A stretch of DNA of 64,000 nt from Alphaproteobacteria bacterium (GCA_028289425.1 JANQPL010000003.1:62001-126000), one strand, 5' to 3'. Positions 29,137 through 38,486 are shown, numbered from the stretch's first letter. Program-made: numbers and translations. The notes: generated by a model not told the origin, from the letters alone.

Positions 29137-30735
29137 TCAAGCCGCCAAAATCATATCCGCGGCCTTCTCCGCAATCATGATCGTGGGGGCGTTGGTGTTG
29201 CCCGACACCACTTCCGGCATGATGGAGGCATCGACCACGTGAAGGTTATCAAGCCCCCGCACTTTGAGGGTGGGGTCCACCACCGCCGCGTCATCCGTGC
29301 CCATCTTGCATGTGCCTACCGGGTGATAAACCGTGTCGGTGCGGTTACGGATTTCCTGTTCGATTTGCTCATCGGTCTGGATATGATCCGTATACAGCGC
29401 CTCCCCCCGTACCGGATCAAAGGCAGGGGATTCCATAATCTGGCGGGTCAGCTTGAAGCCGCGCATCATGGTGTCCATGTCTTCCTGCTCGCCCAGGAAA
29501 TTGGGATCGATCAGGGGCGCCGCCATGGGGTCGACGGTGGAAAGCGTGACCCGTCCCCGGCTTTTCGGCCGCAATACACAGACATGACAGCTAATGCCGT
29601 GGCTCACATGAAGCTTGCGGCCATGATCGTCCACCAAGGCGGGCACGAAGTGAAGCTGCACGTCGGGCCGGGCTTCGGAAGGCTGGGACTTTAGGAATCC
29701 GCCCGCTTCCGCCATATTGCTGGTGAGCAAGCCGTCCTTTTTTCGCATATACGTCGCCAAGCCTTTTACCATCGACCACAGGCCCTGCGGCGTGAAGCCG
29801 ATCGTATCCTTGGACGATGTTTTGTAGGACAGAATGTAGTCCGGATGATCGTGCAGGTTTTCGCCCACGCCTTTGAGGTCGTGCACGATGGAAATACCGC
29901 TATCGCGCAAACGATCGGCCGGACCCACGCCCGACAACATGAGTATCTGCGGCGATTGAAAGGCACCGGCGCTCAAAATGACGCCACGATTGGCGCGCAA
30001 GAATTTTTCTTCCTTGCCCTGACGGACGATCAGACCGGTCGCCTTCTTGCCGTCGAACACGACGCGGCACACCCGTGCCTTTGTTTTAACGTCCAGATTG
30101 GCACGGCTTTCCACAGGGCGCAGATAGGCGGCTGCGGTGCTGTGCCGCTTGCCGTTTTTCTGCGTCACATGATACTGCCCGCAGCCTTCCTGGCTTTCGC
30201 CGTTAAAGTCTTCATTGATGGGAAGCTGCAATTCGCGGGCCGCTTGGAGAAAGTTCCGAACGGTCGGATTGGGCGCCCGCAGGGATGCCACGTTCAACGG
30301 GCCGGCGGTTCCGTGATAATCCGACGCGCCTGCCTCGAAGTTTTCGGCCTTCTTGAAATAGGGCAGCACATCTTCATAGGCCCAGCCCGTATTTCCCAAT
30401 TCCGCCCAGCGGTCATAGTCTTCCTTCTGCCCCCGGATATAGACCATGGCGTTGATGGAACTGGACCCGCCCAGCGTCTTGCCCCGCGGCTGATAACCCA
30501 CACGGCCGTGCAGGCCCGGCTGGGGTGTGGTTTCAAACCCCCAATTGTGGCCCCGGGTCAACAGGCTGACGAGAAAGCCCGACGGCATATGAATGAGCGG
30601 GTTCGAATCGCGGGGCCCTGCCTCCAACAAGCAGACTTTTGTCCCACCGTCGGCGCTCAGGCGGTTCGCCAAAACACAGCCCGCGGATCCCGCGCCGGCG
30701 ATGATGAAATCGAACTGTTCAGACTCCTGTGCCAT
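29137..30735 (-). CDS. GMC-family FAD alcohol/choline dehydrogenase
   Basis: 532 residues. FAD-binding GAGSAGCVLANRLS (13-26), LLEAGP, the GMC signature GKTLGGSSSINAMVYIRG (about 84-101) and the C-terminal catalytic region YHPVGTCKMGT and VSGNTNAPTIMIAEKAAD. It resembles BetA and AlkJ; the family oxidises primary alcohols of many kinds. Position near the P450/epoxide-hydrolase genes suggests oxidation of an alcohol made by those enzymes (inference). Confidence 0.93.
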   Translation of the reverse strand: MAQESEQFDFIIAGAGSAGCVLANRLSADGGTKVCLLEAGPRDSNPLIHMPSGFLVSLLTRGHNWGFETTPQPGLHGRVGYQPRGKTLGGSSSINAMVYIRGQKEDYDRWAELGNTGWAYEDVLPYFKKAENFEAGASDYHGTAGPLNVASLRAPNPTVRNFLQAARELQLPINEDFNGESQEGCGQYHVTQKNGKRHSTAAAYLRPVESRANLDVKTKARVCRVVFDGKKATGLIVRQGKEEKFLRANRGVILSAGAFQSPQILMLSGVGPADRLRDSGISIVHDLKGVGENLHDHPDYILSYKTSSKDTIGFTPQGLWSMVKGLATYMRKKDGLLTSNMAEAGGFLKSQPSEARPDVQLHFVPALVDDHGRKLHVSHGISCHVCVLRPKSRGRVTLSTVDPMAAPLIDPNFLGEQEDMDTMMRGFKLTRQIMESPAFDPVRGEALYTDHIQTDEQIEQEIRNRTDTVYHPVGTCKMGTDDAAVVDPTLKVRGLDNLHVVDASIMPEVVSGNTNAPTIMIAEKAADMILAA

Positions 30736-30791
30736 GTGCCTGCGTCCTTTCTCTTCTTATCAGCTCTTCCCGTGCACGCTCGCTGCGCCTA

Positions 30792-30846
30792 TGTCAGGCG
30801 AATATCCATCGGTGGTTATGGGCACCTGTTTTCACAGGGGCGACAA
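30792..30846. repeat. Degenerate copy of the GTCAT-type element
   Basis: GTCAGGCGAATATCCATCGG and the hairpin CACCTGT-ttt-CACAGGGG followed by CGACA echo the elements at 28954 and 39807. It lies between the GMC and paraoxonase-like genes. Confidence 0.35.
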
Positions 30847-30889
30847 CATGGGCATGTGTTGGGAAGTCTACGACCCTATGGTCCCGGCG

Positions 30890-31960
30890 TCACCGTTCCA
30901 AGTCGCACACAAGGACTTTTTCTTCGAACACGGAACCGATGATCAGCTTGTCTTGCCACCGCGCGCCCACGCTGGACCCGGAAATCTGTGTCCCAAGGTC
31001 GAGGTAGATTTCCGTGGCTTCGCCGCCACGTTCGCCCTTTGGCACAAGCTTGATCACTTGAGACGGTGAGATTTCGTCGGGATCGTTTGCGTAGGCCTGG
31101 AAGTCCAGCAGCTTCGGGTGTGCACCGATCCACAGACTGCCGTCGGGATGCACGTCGATATTGTCGAGGCCCGAGGTGATGGGCACTTGCTGGTCCAAGG
31201 TCAGCGCGCCGGTTGCCGGATCGCGATCATAGAACCGTACCATCATGTCGGTAGTTTCCGTCACATAGATCTGCGAGCCATCCGGGCTGCCGTTGATACC
31301 ATTGGCGAAGGTGAGACCTTCCGCCACCAAACGCGACCTGGTGCCGTCGAAATACACCACACTGGATTTGTCCTGACGGAAATAGTCTTCCATGCGACGC
31401 GCCCAGCCGCTTTCGTTGGCGTGATCGTTGGTTGCGTAAAACTGCCGTGGCCCCACCGCATGCACATCATTGGGCGTGATGATGAACTCACCAGTCACGC
31501 TTTCCGTGTGGATCAGATCCCCATTGGCGGCCACATCGAATATTTCGATTATATGGCCACCCGCATTGGGGTGGTTGATGACGAAAAGGCGCTTCGTGCC
31601 GTCATCCCCTTTGTAGAGGCTGATGCCATGGGGCTTAAAGTCCTCGGGCGTGGTGGGAACCACGTCGACCGCCGGTTTGGACAAATCATTGAGATCGAAG
31701 CGCTGCACGGCGCCGCGCACAGGCGTTCCCGCCCGGAACGTCCGCCGGTCATAGGCGGAGGTGAAGACAAAGCCGGTTTCGTGGTCGATTGCGAGGTCTT
31801 CCGGTCCAACGGATGTGGCCACATCCACACAGGCGCCCACCGGATTGGGCCACAGGGTGGTGAACTGATTGAAGTCCATGTAAATGCGAAACACGAAAAT
31901 GCCGACGATCAGGACGAGGACACCCAGCACCGCGCCCGCTCCGATATAGATGTTCCGCAT
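30890..31960 (-). CDS. Paraoxonase/arylesterase-family lactonase with N-terminal membrane anchor
   Basis: 356 residues: a membrane helix (7-27) then a six-bladed propeller. The residues of animal PON1 are found in the same order: Ca ligands E54-D55 (GPEDLAID), N164 (TPNDVHAVG), N220 (TFANGINGSPDG) and D266-N267; the His dyad H111 (PHGISLY) and H130 (VINHPNAG), 19 residues apart as in PON1; and cysteines 44 and 352 at the places of the PON1 disulfide. PON enzymes are calcium-dependent lactonases. The anchor should put the domain in the periplasm. Same strand as, and about 150 bp downstream of nothing but the ABC gene (26 bp), so it probably follows that gene in an operon. Confidence 0.9.
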   Translation of the reverse strand: MRNIYIGAGAVLGVLVLIVGIFVFRIYMDFNQFTTLWPNPVGACVDVATSVGPEDLAIDHETGFVFTSAYDRRTFRAGTPVRGAVQRFDLNDLSKPAVDVVPTTPEDFKPHGISLYKGDDGTKRLFVINHPNAGGHIIEIFDVAANGDLIHTESVTGEFIITPNDVHAVGPRQFYATNDHANESGWARRMEDYFRQDKSSVVYFDGTRSRLVAEGLTFANGINGSPDGSQIYVTETTDMMVRFYDRDPATGALTLDQQVPITSGLDNIDVHPDGSLWIGAHPKLLDFQAYANDPDEISPSQVIKLVPKGERGGEATEIYLDLGTQISGSSVGARWQDKLIIGSVFEEKVLVCDLER

Positions 31961-31986
31961 ACTTCCCCCTCGGACGGTTTCTTATC

Positions 31987-33846
31987 TTACGACGCCGCCA
32001 CCACATCGAGCGATGCGGGCCGATCTTCTTCCGATGCGCCAAACTGCAGGCGGGCAAGCCGCGCATAGAGCCCGCCGGCGCGCACCAGCTCGTCATGGGT
32101 GCCTTCCGCTTCGATCCGACCATTGTTCATGACAATGATACGGTCGGCCTTGAGCACCGTGGCCAGACGGTGGGCAATCACAATCGTCGTGCGGCCTTCC
32201 ATGAGATTGTCGAGGGCGTTTTGAACCAGCCGTTCGCTTTCCGCATCGAGCGCGCTGGTCGCTTCATCCAGCAGCAAGATAGGCGCGTCGCGCAAGATCG
32301 CACGGGCGACCGCAATGCGCTGGCGCTGTCCGCCGGATATGGTGACGCCGCGCTCGCCCATTTGGGTGTCGTATTTTTCAGGCAAGCGTTCGATGAACTC
32401 GTCCGCCTGGGCAGCGCGCGCCGCTGCCTTGATTTCGTCATCGGTTGCGTCCGGCCGACCATAGCGAATGTTCTCGAGTGCCGACATGCCGAAGACCACC
32501 GTATCTTGAGGCACCAGGCTCATCCGCTCGCGAACGTCACGCGGGTCCGCCTCGCGGATGTCTACGCCGTCCACCAGGACGCGGCCGGATTCAGGATCGT
32601 AGAACCGGAGCAGCGCCTGAATGACCGTACTTTTGCCCGCACCGGACGGCCCCACCAATGCCACCGTTTCGCCCGGCGCAATGGAGAGCGAAAAGTCATG
32701 GAGCGCTGCGTGTTCGGGCCGGGCCGGATAGCGCAAGGTCACCTTGTCGAATGCCACCTCGCCTCGCTTCTGTTGCGGCATGGGCGTGGGATTGGCCGGC
32801 GGGCGGATCACCGGCACCACGGCGAGCAACTCCATCAGCCTCTCCGTGGCCCCTGCGGCGCGTTGGATTTCGCCCCAGGTTTCAGAAAGGCCGCCGGCAC
32901 TTGCCGCCAAGATCACGGCGAAAAAGATGAACTGTGCAAGATCACCGCCGGACATGGCGCCCGATTGCACGTCGCTGGCGCCCACCCAAAGCACACCGGC
33001 AATGCCGCCGAACACAATGGTGATGATGAGCGCCGTCAACACGGACCGCGCCGCGACGCGTAGTTTTGCCACGTCGAATGCGCTTTCCACCGCCGCGCCG
33101 AAATGCTGCCGGTCCAGATCTTCATGGGTGAAGGCCTGCACCACGCGGATCGCATTCAGGCTTTCGCCTGCTTGGGCGCTAGTGTCCGCCACACGGTCCT
33201 GACTGCGCCGAGACAGGTTGCGGACCACCCGGCCGAACAAGATCAGCGGCAGCAACACGACCGGCACGCCGATCAGCACCAGCAAGGTAAGCTTGGGGCT
33301 TGTGATCGCCAACATCACCATGGCGCCCACCAACATCAAACTGTTGCGCAAGGCAAAGGAGATGCTTGATCCGATGACGGATTGAATGAGCGTTGTGTCC
33401 GTGGTGAGCCGCGACAGCACTTCGCCCGTACGCGTCACTTCGAAGAATTCCGGGCTGAGGCTGGTGATGTGATTGTAAATGGCCTTACGCAAATCGGCGA
33501 CGATGCGCTCGCCCAAGGTGGTGACAAAGTAGAAGCGGATGCCCGTGGCAACCCCTAAAAGCGCCGCCACGATGAGCAGGAAGCCGAAATACTGGCCGAT
33601 GGCCTCGCTTTGATTGGCGCCGAAGCCATTGTCCACCATGTCGCCGACGGCCACGGGCATGACCAGCGTGAACAGGGTGGAGGCAAGAAGCGCGACGCCG
33701 GCCGCCGTCAGCATGGCCGGATATTGCTTGAGGAACGGCCACATCTTCATGAGCGGCCCCACGCTTTTCGCGGCGGGCCGCCGCTGGGCTTCCTGCTCGA
33801 TGGCTTTGGCGTATTCTTCGCCGGAATGGATGTCCGTTTGGCTCAA
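31987..33846 (-). CDS. MsbA-like ABC exporter (fused membrane and ATPase domains)
   Basis: Six membrane helices (about 40-310) and an ATPase with Walker [10 protein letters not shown], signature [16 protein letters not shown] and Walker [13 protein letters not shown]. The start is most likely TTG at 33846, 8 bases after GGAGA, giving 619 residues ([16 protein letters not shown]); the frame is open for 40 more codons upstream but those are Arg-rich and unlike the family. Homodimeric exporter of lipid or hydrophobic compounds is expected. Next to a TetR gene, an arrangement usual for efflux of a pathway substrate (inference). Confidence 0.9.
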   Translation of the reverse strand: MSQTDIHSGEEYAKAIEQEAQRRPAAKSVGPLMKMWPFLKQYPAMLTAAGVALLASTLFTLVMPVAVGDMVDNGFGANQSEAIGQYFGFLLIVAALLGVATGIRFYFVTTLGERIVADLRKAIYNHITSLSPEFFEVTRTGEVLSRLTTDTTLIQSVIGSSISFALRNSLMLVGAMVMLAITSPKLTLLVLIGVPVVLLPLILFGRVVRNLSRRSQDRVADTSAQAGESLNAIRVVQAFTHEDLDRQHFGAAVESAFDVAKLRVAARSVLTALIITIVFGGIAGVLWVGASDVQSGAMSGGDLAQFIFFAVILAASAGGLSETWGEIQRAAGATERLMELLAVVPVIRPPANPTPMPQQKRGEVAFDKVTLRYPARPEHAALHDFSLSIAPGETVALVGPSGAGKSTVIQALLRFYDPESGRVLVDGVDIREADPRDVRERMSLVPQDTVVFGMSALENIRYGRPDATDDEIKAAARAAQADEFIERLPEKYDTQMGERGVTISGGQRQRIAVARAILRDAPILLLDEATSALDAESERLVQNALDNLMEGRTTIVIAHRLATVLKADRIIVMNNGRIEAEGTHDELVRAGGLYARLARLQFGASEEDRPASLDVVAAS

Positions 33847-33947
33847 TCGACTGCGTCTCCTCGAGCGTTTCCAAGTGATGCGGGTGAGGCGCCAAAGGCG
33901 CCGAACGTTCACCTCACCGTCTGGAAACGCGCAAATCAAAGTATCTG

Positions 33948-33983
33948 GAGCCGTTTTGCGATTCATTAGAATGAAAACGGCTC
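33948..33983. repeat. Inverted repeat upstream of the ABC exporter gene
   Basis: Perfect 10-bp arms GAGCCGTTTT and AAAACGGCTC with a 16-base spacer, about 100 bp before the TTG start and 50 bp after the tetR stop. It could be a tetR terminator without a T-tract or a binding site for a regulator. Confidence 0.5.
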
Positions 33984-34032
33984 AAGATCTGAGCTTGATA
34001 TATAGGAGCCGCCGCGCCCGCGCAAAGCAACG

Positions 34033-34734
34033 CTACTGCGACACCTCGCCAATCTCCGCGGTGAGTTGCTGCAGCCGCTTCTTAATCGCGGTTTCATATT
34101 TGCCGGTCACAACGCCGGCAAGGAGGGTCAGCCGAAGGAGTTTTTGCCGGGCCAGCAGCGCTTCGTCGCTGATTTCACCCGCCGCCCAGCGGGTGATGAT
34201 GGCGTAAATCGCCACAGCGGCGTCGCTCGCCAGCAGGTCGATGTTGACCCAGGGGAGCAGCGCCCCTTCCCGCTTTAGCTCCTTCAAGTAGCGGAGGTTT
34301 CCGGCCGCCGCCTGTCCGTGCAGCGTGTCGCGGATCCGGCTGTTAGTATCTTTGCTGAAATAGATGGTGAGCATCTTTTTGGCGTACGCCGGAACCCGCA
34401 GGATCTCTGCGTTGGACAGCTCCTGGGCCCGTTCAATCCGGGCGAGAACCGACCCCTCATCTTTCGGCACCAGCTTTTCGATTCGCTCGACAAACACCGC
34501 CACCACGGCCTGGGCGACCAGCTCATCTTGGCTTTCGAATATGTTGTAGAGGGTCGCCAGGGCCACGCCGCTGCGCTTGGCCAGGTCGCGCATGGTGAAC
34601 TTGCTGTCTTCTTCCACCAGCATCTGCCGTGCGGTCTCCAATATGCGCGCCCGGCGTTCGGCCATGGCATCGCTGGCGTAGCCGGCGCTTCGCCCTGCCT
34701 GTTCTGGTCTGATGGTGGTGCCCGTATCGGCCAT
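34033..34734 (-). CDS. TetR-family transcriptional regulator
   Basis: 233 residues. The N-terminal HTH is RARILETARQML...FTMRDLAKRSGVALATLYNIFESQDELV (28-73); the helical ligand domain follows. Divergent from the epoxide hydrolase gene with a palindrome ATTGGAAC-AC-GTTCCAAT between them, a layout typical for self- and neighbour regulation. The same palindrome core is found twice before the P450 gene. Confidence 0.93.
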   Translation of the reverse strand: MADTGTTIRPEQAGRSAGYASDAMAERRARILETARQMLVEEDSKFTMRDLAKRSGVALATLYNIFESQDELVAQAVVAVFVERIEKLVPKDEGSVLARIERAQELSNAEILRVPAYAKKMLTIYFSKDTNSRIRDTLHGQAAAGNLRYLKELKREGALLPWVNIDLLASDAAVAIYAIITRWAAGEISDEALLARQKLLRLTLLAGVVTGKYETAIKKRLQQLTAEIGEVSQ

Positions 34735-34787
34735 ATTGCCTTTATCGCTCCTTGCCCTTGAGTTTCACCATAACAGATTCTATAAAG

Positions 34788-34805
34788 ATTGGAACACGTT
34801 CCAAT
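34788..34805. promoter_or_regulatory. Putative TetR operator at the tetR/epoxide hydrolase junction
   Basis: 18-bp palindrome ATTGGAACACGTTCCAAT, perfect apart from its central AC. It is 54 bp from the tetR start. The core GAAC-N2-GTTC is shared with the sites at 35858 and 35877. Confidence 0.75.
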
Positions 34806-34834
34806 ATTAAATGATGTCAGTATGAGTTCCCTCA

Positions 34835-34907
34835 CCTCCCCGCTCCCCCGTCCCAACCACCCCAAGGGTACCCTGTTTCGGGTGGTTGGGACGGGGGAGC
34901 GGGGAGG
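34835..34907. repeat. Long GC-rich palindrome, copy 2 of the dispersed family
   Basis: Arms of 28 bases match perfectly (left begins CCTCCCCGCTCCCCCGTCCC) round AAGGGTACCCTGTTTCG. Compared with copy 1 the outer arm differs (CCTCCCC against CCATCCC) but the partner arm has changed to match. It lies in the divergent gap between tetR and the epoxide hydrolase gene, 34 bp before the latter, and would fold in its 5' leader. Confidence 0.9.
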
Positions 34908-34940
34908 CCGGGGTGACAGGAAATTTGACGGGAGGCACAC

Positions 34941-35369
34941 ATGTCCATCGAAGACCAAAGCATCCAAACCGTGCTCGATTTTTTGAAGGCGCTGGAAGGC
35001 GGCACGAAGCAACATGTGCGCGATGCCTACGACAATTATTTCGCGGACAACTGCATCTATCAGAATTCCGGTCTGCCGGACATGGATAAGCCCGCCACCA
35101 TGGAATTCTTCTTCAGCGACATGGAGGGCGAACAGGGCATTGTCAAACTGGTCGCCGACATTACGCACATCGCCGCCAAGGGGAATGTGGTGTTCACGGA
35201 ACGTGTGGATCATCACTTCGACAAGGACGGCAACGATATTCTCACACCGTCGATTTGCGGCATCTTCGAAGTAGAGAACGGCAAATTTAAGCGGTGGGCG
35301 GACTATTTCGACCCTAATCCCATGCTGCATCTGTTCGGTATGGACGAAAGCCAGCAAGCCGCGGAATAG
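34941..35369 (+). CDS. Limonene-1,2-epoxide hydrolase-type enzyme
   Basis: 142 residues of SnoaL/NTF2-like fold. The catalytic set of limonene epoxide hydrolase is present: Y40 and N42 (IYQNSG), R88 and D90 (FTERVDHHF), and D121 (FKRWADYFD); the R-x-D spacing and 31-residue gap from the first to the second Asp equal those of LEH (Arg99, Asp101, Asp132). It hydrates epoxides to trans-diols by a one-step mechanism. GGGAGG precedes the ATG. First gene of a plus-strand operon with a PaaI thioesterase; both lie behind the TetR operator. Confidence 0.88.
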   Translation: MSIEDQSIQTVLDFLKALEGGTKQHVRDAYDNYFADNCIYQNSGLPDMDKPATMEFFFSDMEGEQGIVKLVADITHIAAKGNVVFTERVDHHFDKDGNDILTPSICGIFEVENGKFKRWADYFDPNPMLHLFGMDESQQAAE

Positions 35370-35388
35370 GTCGTAGATTGAAAGCATC

Positions 35389-35805
35389 ATGACCGACATT
35401 CCAGAGGGCTTTAAGCCCGCCCGCTTCGACGGCCAATATCTCCACCATGTGGGCCCCTATTACACCAAGAAAACCGACGACACGGTGTTGGTGGGCCTGC
35501 CGGTGAGCGACCACCACATCAATTATGTGGACATCGCCCATGGTGGCATTCTGACCACGCTCGCGGATGTAGCTTTGAGCTTTCAGGTCTTCTTGATCGA
35601 ACGGCCTGCGCCGATGGTCACCACCGTCAGTCTGACCACGAATTTTTTGGGCGCGGTCAAGCTGGGCGATTTTTTGATTGCCGATGGGTACATCGACCGT
35701 TTGGGAAAACGCCTGGCCTACACCCATGGCACCATTCGGCGCGGCGACGATCTGGTGATGACCATGAACGGTGTTTTCAACGTACAGCGTCGATCCAAAA
35801 CATAA
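35389..35805 (+). CDS. PaaI-type hot-dog thioesterase
   Basis: 138 residues. The acyl-CoA thioesterase fold is indicated by NYVDIAHGGILTTLADVALSF with the catalytic Asp region, and VTTVSLTTNFLGAVKLGDFLIADG. Hydrolyses acyl-CoA thioesters; substrate unknown. 19 bp after the epoxide hydrolase gene, so co-transcribed. Confidence 0.88.
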   Translation: MTDIPEGFKPARFDGQYLHHVGPYYTKKTDDTVLVGLPVSDHHINYVDIAHGGILTTLADVALSFQVFLIERPAPMVTTVSLTTNFLGAVKLGDFLIADGYIDRLGKRLAYTHGTIRRGDDLVMTMNGVFNVQRRSKT

Positions 35806-35857
35806 CCTCCTTACCAGAAGCGCAGGATTCGGCGGGAAATTCCATCTTGCCAAAAAT

Positions 35858-35871
35858 TAGAACGTGTTCTA
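35858..35871. promoter_or_regulatory. Putative TetR operator 1 before the P450 gene
   Basis: TAGAACGTGTTCTA: perfect palindrome arms around GT, matching the GAAC-N2-GTTC core at the tetR junction. Centre 19 bp from the next site. Confidence 0.7.
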
Positions 35872-35876
35872 GAATA

Positions 35877-35890
35877 TAGAACATGTTCTA
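35877..35890. promoter_or_regulatory. Putative TetR operator 2 before the P450 gene
   Basis: TAGAACATGTTCTA, a perfect 14-bp palindrome 55 bp before the P450 start codon. Two tandem sites suggest cooperative control by two dimers. Confidence 0.7.
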
Positions 35891-35944
35891 ATTTTGAACC
35901 CAAAAGGCCGCAGCACAAGACGGCCATGAGACGGGAGAGAAAAC

Positions 35945-37192
35945 ATGGCGCAAGCGCTCGCCGAACAAAGTCTGCTGAACCCGCAGACTCAGCAGTGCCC
36001 CTTCAGCTTTTACAAACAAGTGCGCGAAGAAGCGCCCGTGTACTACATGCCCGACATGGGGATGTATCTGATCACCTCCTACGATCTGATGCGCGACGTG
36101 CTGAAGGACTCGGAGACCTTTTCCAACCGGATTCCGGAATTGGGCGCCAACTCAATGTCCCACTTCGAAAAGGCGGAGAAAATCATCAAAGAAAAAGGCT
36201 TTGGACGGTTTATGCCGACCATCGTCAATAACGACCCGCCCGGCCACGGCGTTTACCGCGGTCTGGTGGACCAAGCGTTTCGCGCCGGCCGCATCCGTCA
36301 GATGGAATCCTATGTGGAACAAATCGTCGGTGAGCTGATCGATTCGTTCGAGAACGATGGAGCCTGCGAAGCCATTTCTCAATTCGCCGTGCCCGTGCCC
36401 ATGTATGTGATCGCCGACCAACTGGGCGTGCCGCGGGAAAATTTCCAGCGTTTCAAAGAATGGTCCGATGCCTGGGTCGCAGGGCTTGGTTTGCCGAAGC
36501 CGGAAGCAGAGATGGTGGAAGCGGCCGAGCTGATCGTGGAAATGCAGCATTACATGATCGAGCGCATTCATGAGCGCCGCAAAGACCCCCAGAACGACAT
36601 GCTGTCGGACTTGGCTCAAGCCACTTACAATGGCGAGCGGCCCTTGGAAGACCGGGAAGTGTTGTCAATCGTCGAGCAGATCCTGGTGGCCGGGAACGAA
36701 ACGACAACCAATGGCATCGGCAATGGCTTACTGACGCTTGCGAAAAACCGCCACGTGCAAGACCGGATTCGGACAGCCCCGGACCTCATCACCAAATTCA
36801 CCGAGGAAGTGTTGCGCTGGGAATCGCCGGTTCAAGGGCTATTCCGGTATGCCAAAAAGAATACGACCCTAGCGGGCGTTGAGATTCCGAAAGGATCGCG
36901 CCTGATGGTCCGCTATGCCGCCGCCAACCGGGACCCTTCCAAATTCGAATGCCCCGAAGATTTGAATATCGACCGCAAGAATAACGGGGCGCATCTGGCC
37001 TTCGGCTCCGGCATTCATCACTGCGTGGGATCTCAGCTTGCGCGGGTGGAGATGCAAGCAAGCTTCAAAGCGTGGCTCGCCCGCTTTTCGTCATTTGAAC
37101 TGGACCAGCCCGAAGACACCATTCAATATCATTTGAGCTTTGCGTTGCGGGGGCCCCAATCTCTCAAACTAAAATTTGCCGCTGCGAACTAA
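35945..37192 (+). CDS. Bacterial cytochrome P450
   Basis: 415 residues, class I soluble type. I-helix AGNETTT, K-helix EEVLRWES, and haem loop FGSGIHHCVGSQLAR with Cys360. An N-terminal substrate-recognition stretch ends in NNDPPGHGVYRGLVDQAFR, as in CYP families that act on terpenes, sterols or fatty acids. Ferredoxin and reductase partners are not in the window. Start follows GGAGAGAAAAC. Controlled by two GAAC-N2-GTTC sites just upstream; 16 bp before the Rieske oxygenase. Confidence 0.94.
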   Translation: MAQALAEQSLLNPQTQQCPFSFYKQVREEAPVYYMPDMGMYLITSYDLMRDVLKDSETFSNRIPELGANSMSHFEKAEKIIKEKGFGRFMPTIVNNDPPGHGVYRGLVDQAFRAGRIRQMESYVEQIVGELIDSFENDGACEAISQFAVPVPMYVIADQLGVPRENFQRFKEWSDAWVAGLGLPKPEAEMVEAAELIVEMQHYMIERIHERRKDPQNDMLSDLAQATYNGERPLEDREVLSIVEQILVAGNETTTNGIGNGLLTLAKNRHVQDRIRTAPDLITKFTEEVLRWESPVQGLFRYAKKNTTLAGVEIPKGSRLMVRYAAANRDPSKFECPEDLNIDRKNNGAHLAFGSGIHHCVGSQLARVEMQASFKAWLARFSSFELDQPEDTIQYHLSFALRGPQSLKLKFAAAN

Positions 37193-37208
37193 GTAAGCGA
37201 GGAACGCC

Positions 37209-38486
37209 ATGGGACAACTTAACGTCAAACAAATCCGTGATCTGATGGAATACGAAGCCAGCCGGACGGCGCCGCCGGAAGGTTTCCCCAACCTGCCGGA
37301 TCTGCCGGGCGGGCGGTATACGGATCAACGGTTTTATGATCTGGAGAAGGAGCACATTTGGCGTAAGTCATGGCTCTTTGCCGGACACATTGACGAGATC
37401 CCCGAACCGGGCTGCTTTATGTTGTGGGAAAACGCCGGCCAGCCCGTGGTGATCGTTCACGCAGAAAGCGGCGACGTAAACGCCTTCTACAACACCTGCA
37501 GTCATCGCGGCGCGCCGGTCGTCACCGACCAAAAAGGCAAACGCAAATTGTTGGTCTGCCGCTACCATGGTTGGAGTTATACCCATGACGGCGATCTTGT
37601 GGCCATTCGCGATCCGGAGGATTTCGGCAAGGATTTTGATTTCAAATGCCGCGGCTTGACCAAAGTGCGCTGCGAGCGGTTCGGCAACTTAATCTGGGTG
37701 AATTTCGACCCCGACGCCATGTCCCTGCTCGACTGGTTGGGACCCATCGCCGATGAGTGGAAGGAATTTCAGTTCGAAAATTGCCGCCTGGCCCAGCGCC
37801 ATACCTGGGACCTCAATTGCAATTGGAAGATTGCCATGGAGGCGAACACTGAGGTCTATCACGTCAAAAGCATTCACCCGAATACGGTCTCGCCCATCTT
37901 GGACGACCGGCGGAATGTGAACACGTTCTACCCGAACGGACATGGGCGCATGATTGCGCCGGCACCAGGCGGTGAGAAACTACCAGGCGGTATGCGGCCC
38001 GCCCCCCATGTGGGCGAAATCGAAACGGTCGGCGAGATTGGCCGCACCTGCACCCAGTCCTACGGCATTTTCCCCAATTGGGTGTCGCCGTTGAGTAACT
38101 TCTACATCCCGCCGCTTCTGTTCTGGCCGCTTGCCATCAACAAAACCCGGTTCGAGACCTTTACCTTCGCGCCCCAATGGGGCGACGGCCCCGCCCCCGA
38201 TTTGTGGACGCAAGAGGGCAAGGAACTCAGCCAGGTGTTGCAGGAAGATACGGAGTTTGGCCTGTGGATTCAGAAGTCAGTCGAATCCTATGGCTTCAAG
38301 GGCGTACCGCTCAGCTATCAAGAAGCGCGCATCTACCACTGGAACCAAGCCGCCGACAAAATGATCGGTATCGAGAACATTCCGCCCGAGCTGCGGGTGC
38401 AACAGGTGATCGGCGATGAATGGATCTATCCCAACGATCCACGGGTCGCGTTGATGGAGAAATCAAATGCCGTCGGTGTCGATTGA
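37209..38486 (+). CDS. Rieske non-haem iron oxygenase, alpha subunit
   Basis: 425 residues. Rieske [2Fe-2S] ligands C97-H99 (NTCSHRGA) and C117-H120 (CRYHGWSY); mononuclear iron His218 and His223 in EANTEVYHVKSIHPNT. Belongs with aromatic ring-hydroxylating and related monooxygenase alpha subunits. There is no beta subunit gene next to it; the following SRPBCC gene overlaps by 20 bp. Substrate unknown. Confidence 0.93.
   Translation: MGQLNVKQIRDLMEYEASRTAPPEGFPNLPDLPGGRYTDQRFYDLEKEHIWRKSWLFAGHIDEIPEPGCFMLWENAGQPVVIVHAESGDVNAFYNTCSHRGAPVVTDQKGKRKLLVCRYHGWSYTHDGDLVAIRDPEDFGKDFDFKCRGLTKVRCERFGNLIWVNFDPDAMSLLDWLGPIADEWKEFQFENCRLAQRHTWDLNCNWKIAMEANTEVYHVKSIHPNTVSPILDDRRNVNTFYPNGHGRMIAPAPGGEKLPGGMRPAPHVGEIETVGEIGRTCTQSYGIFPNWVSPLSNFYIPPLLFWPLAINKTRFETFTFAPQWGDGPAPDLWTQEGKELSQVLQEDTEFGLWIQKSVESYGFKGVPLSYQEARIYHWNQAADKMIGIENIPPELRVQQVIGDEWIYPNDPRVALMEKSNAVGVD

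Noticed and set aside
29845-30942. 365-codon plus-strand frame
   Set aside because: Antisense to the GMC dehydrogenase; no domain character.
30890-31960. Eukaryotic contamination because of the PON1-like protein
   Set aside because: The gene is uninterrupted, bacterial in codon use, has a bacterial membrane anchor and sits among bacterial genes.
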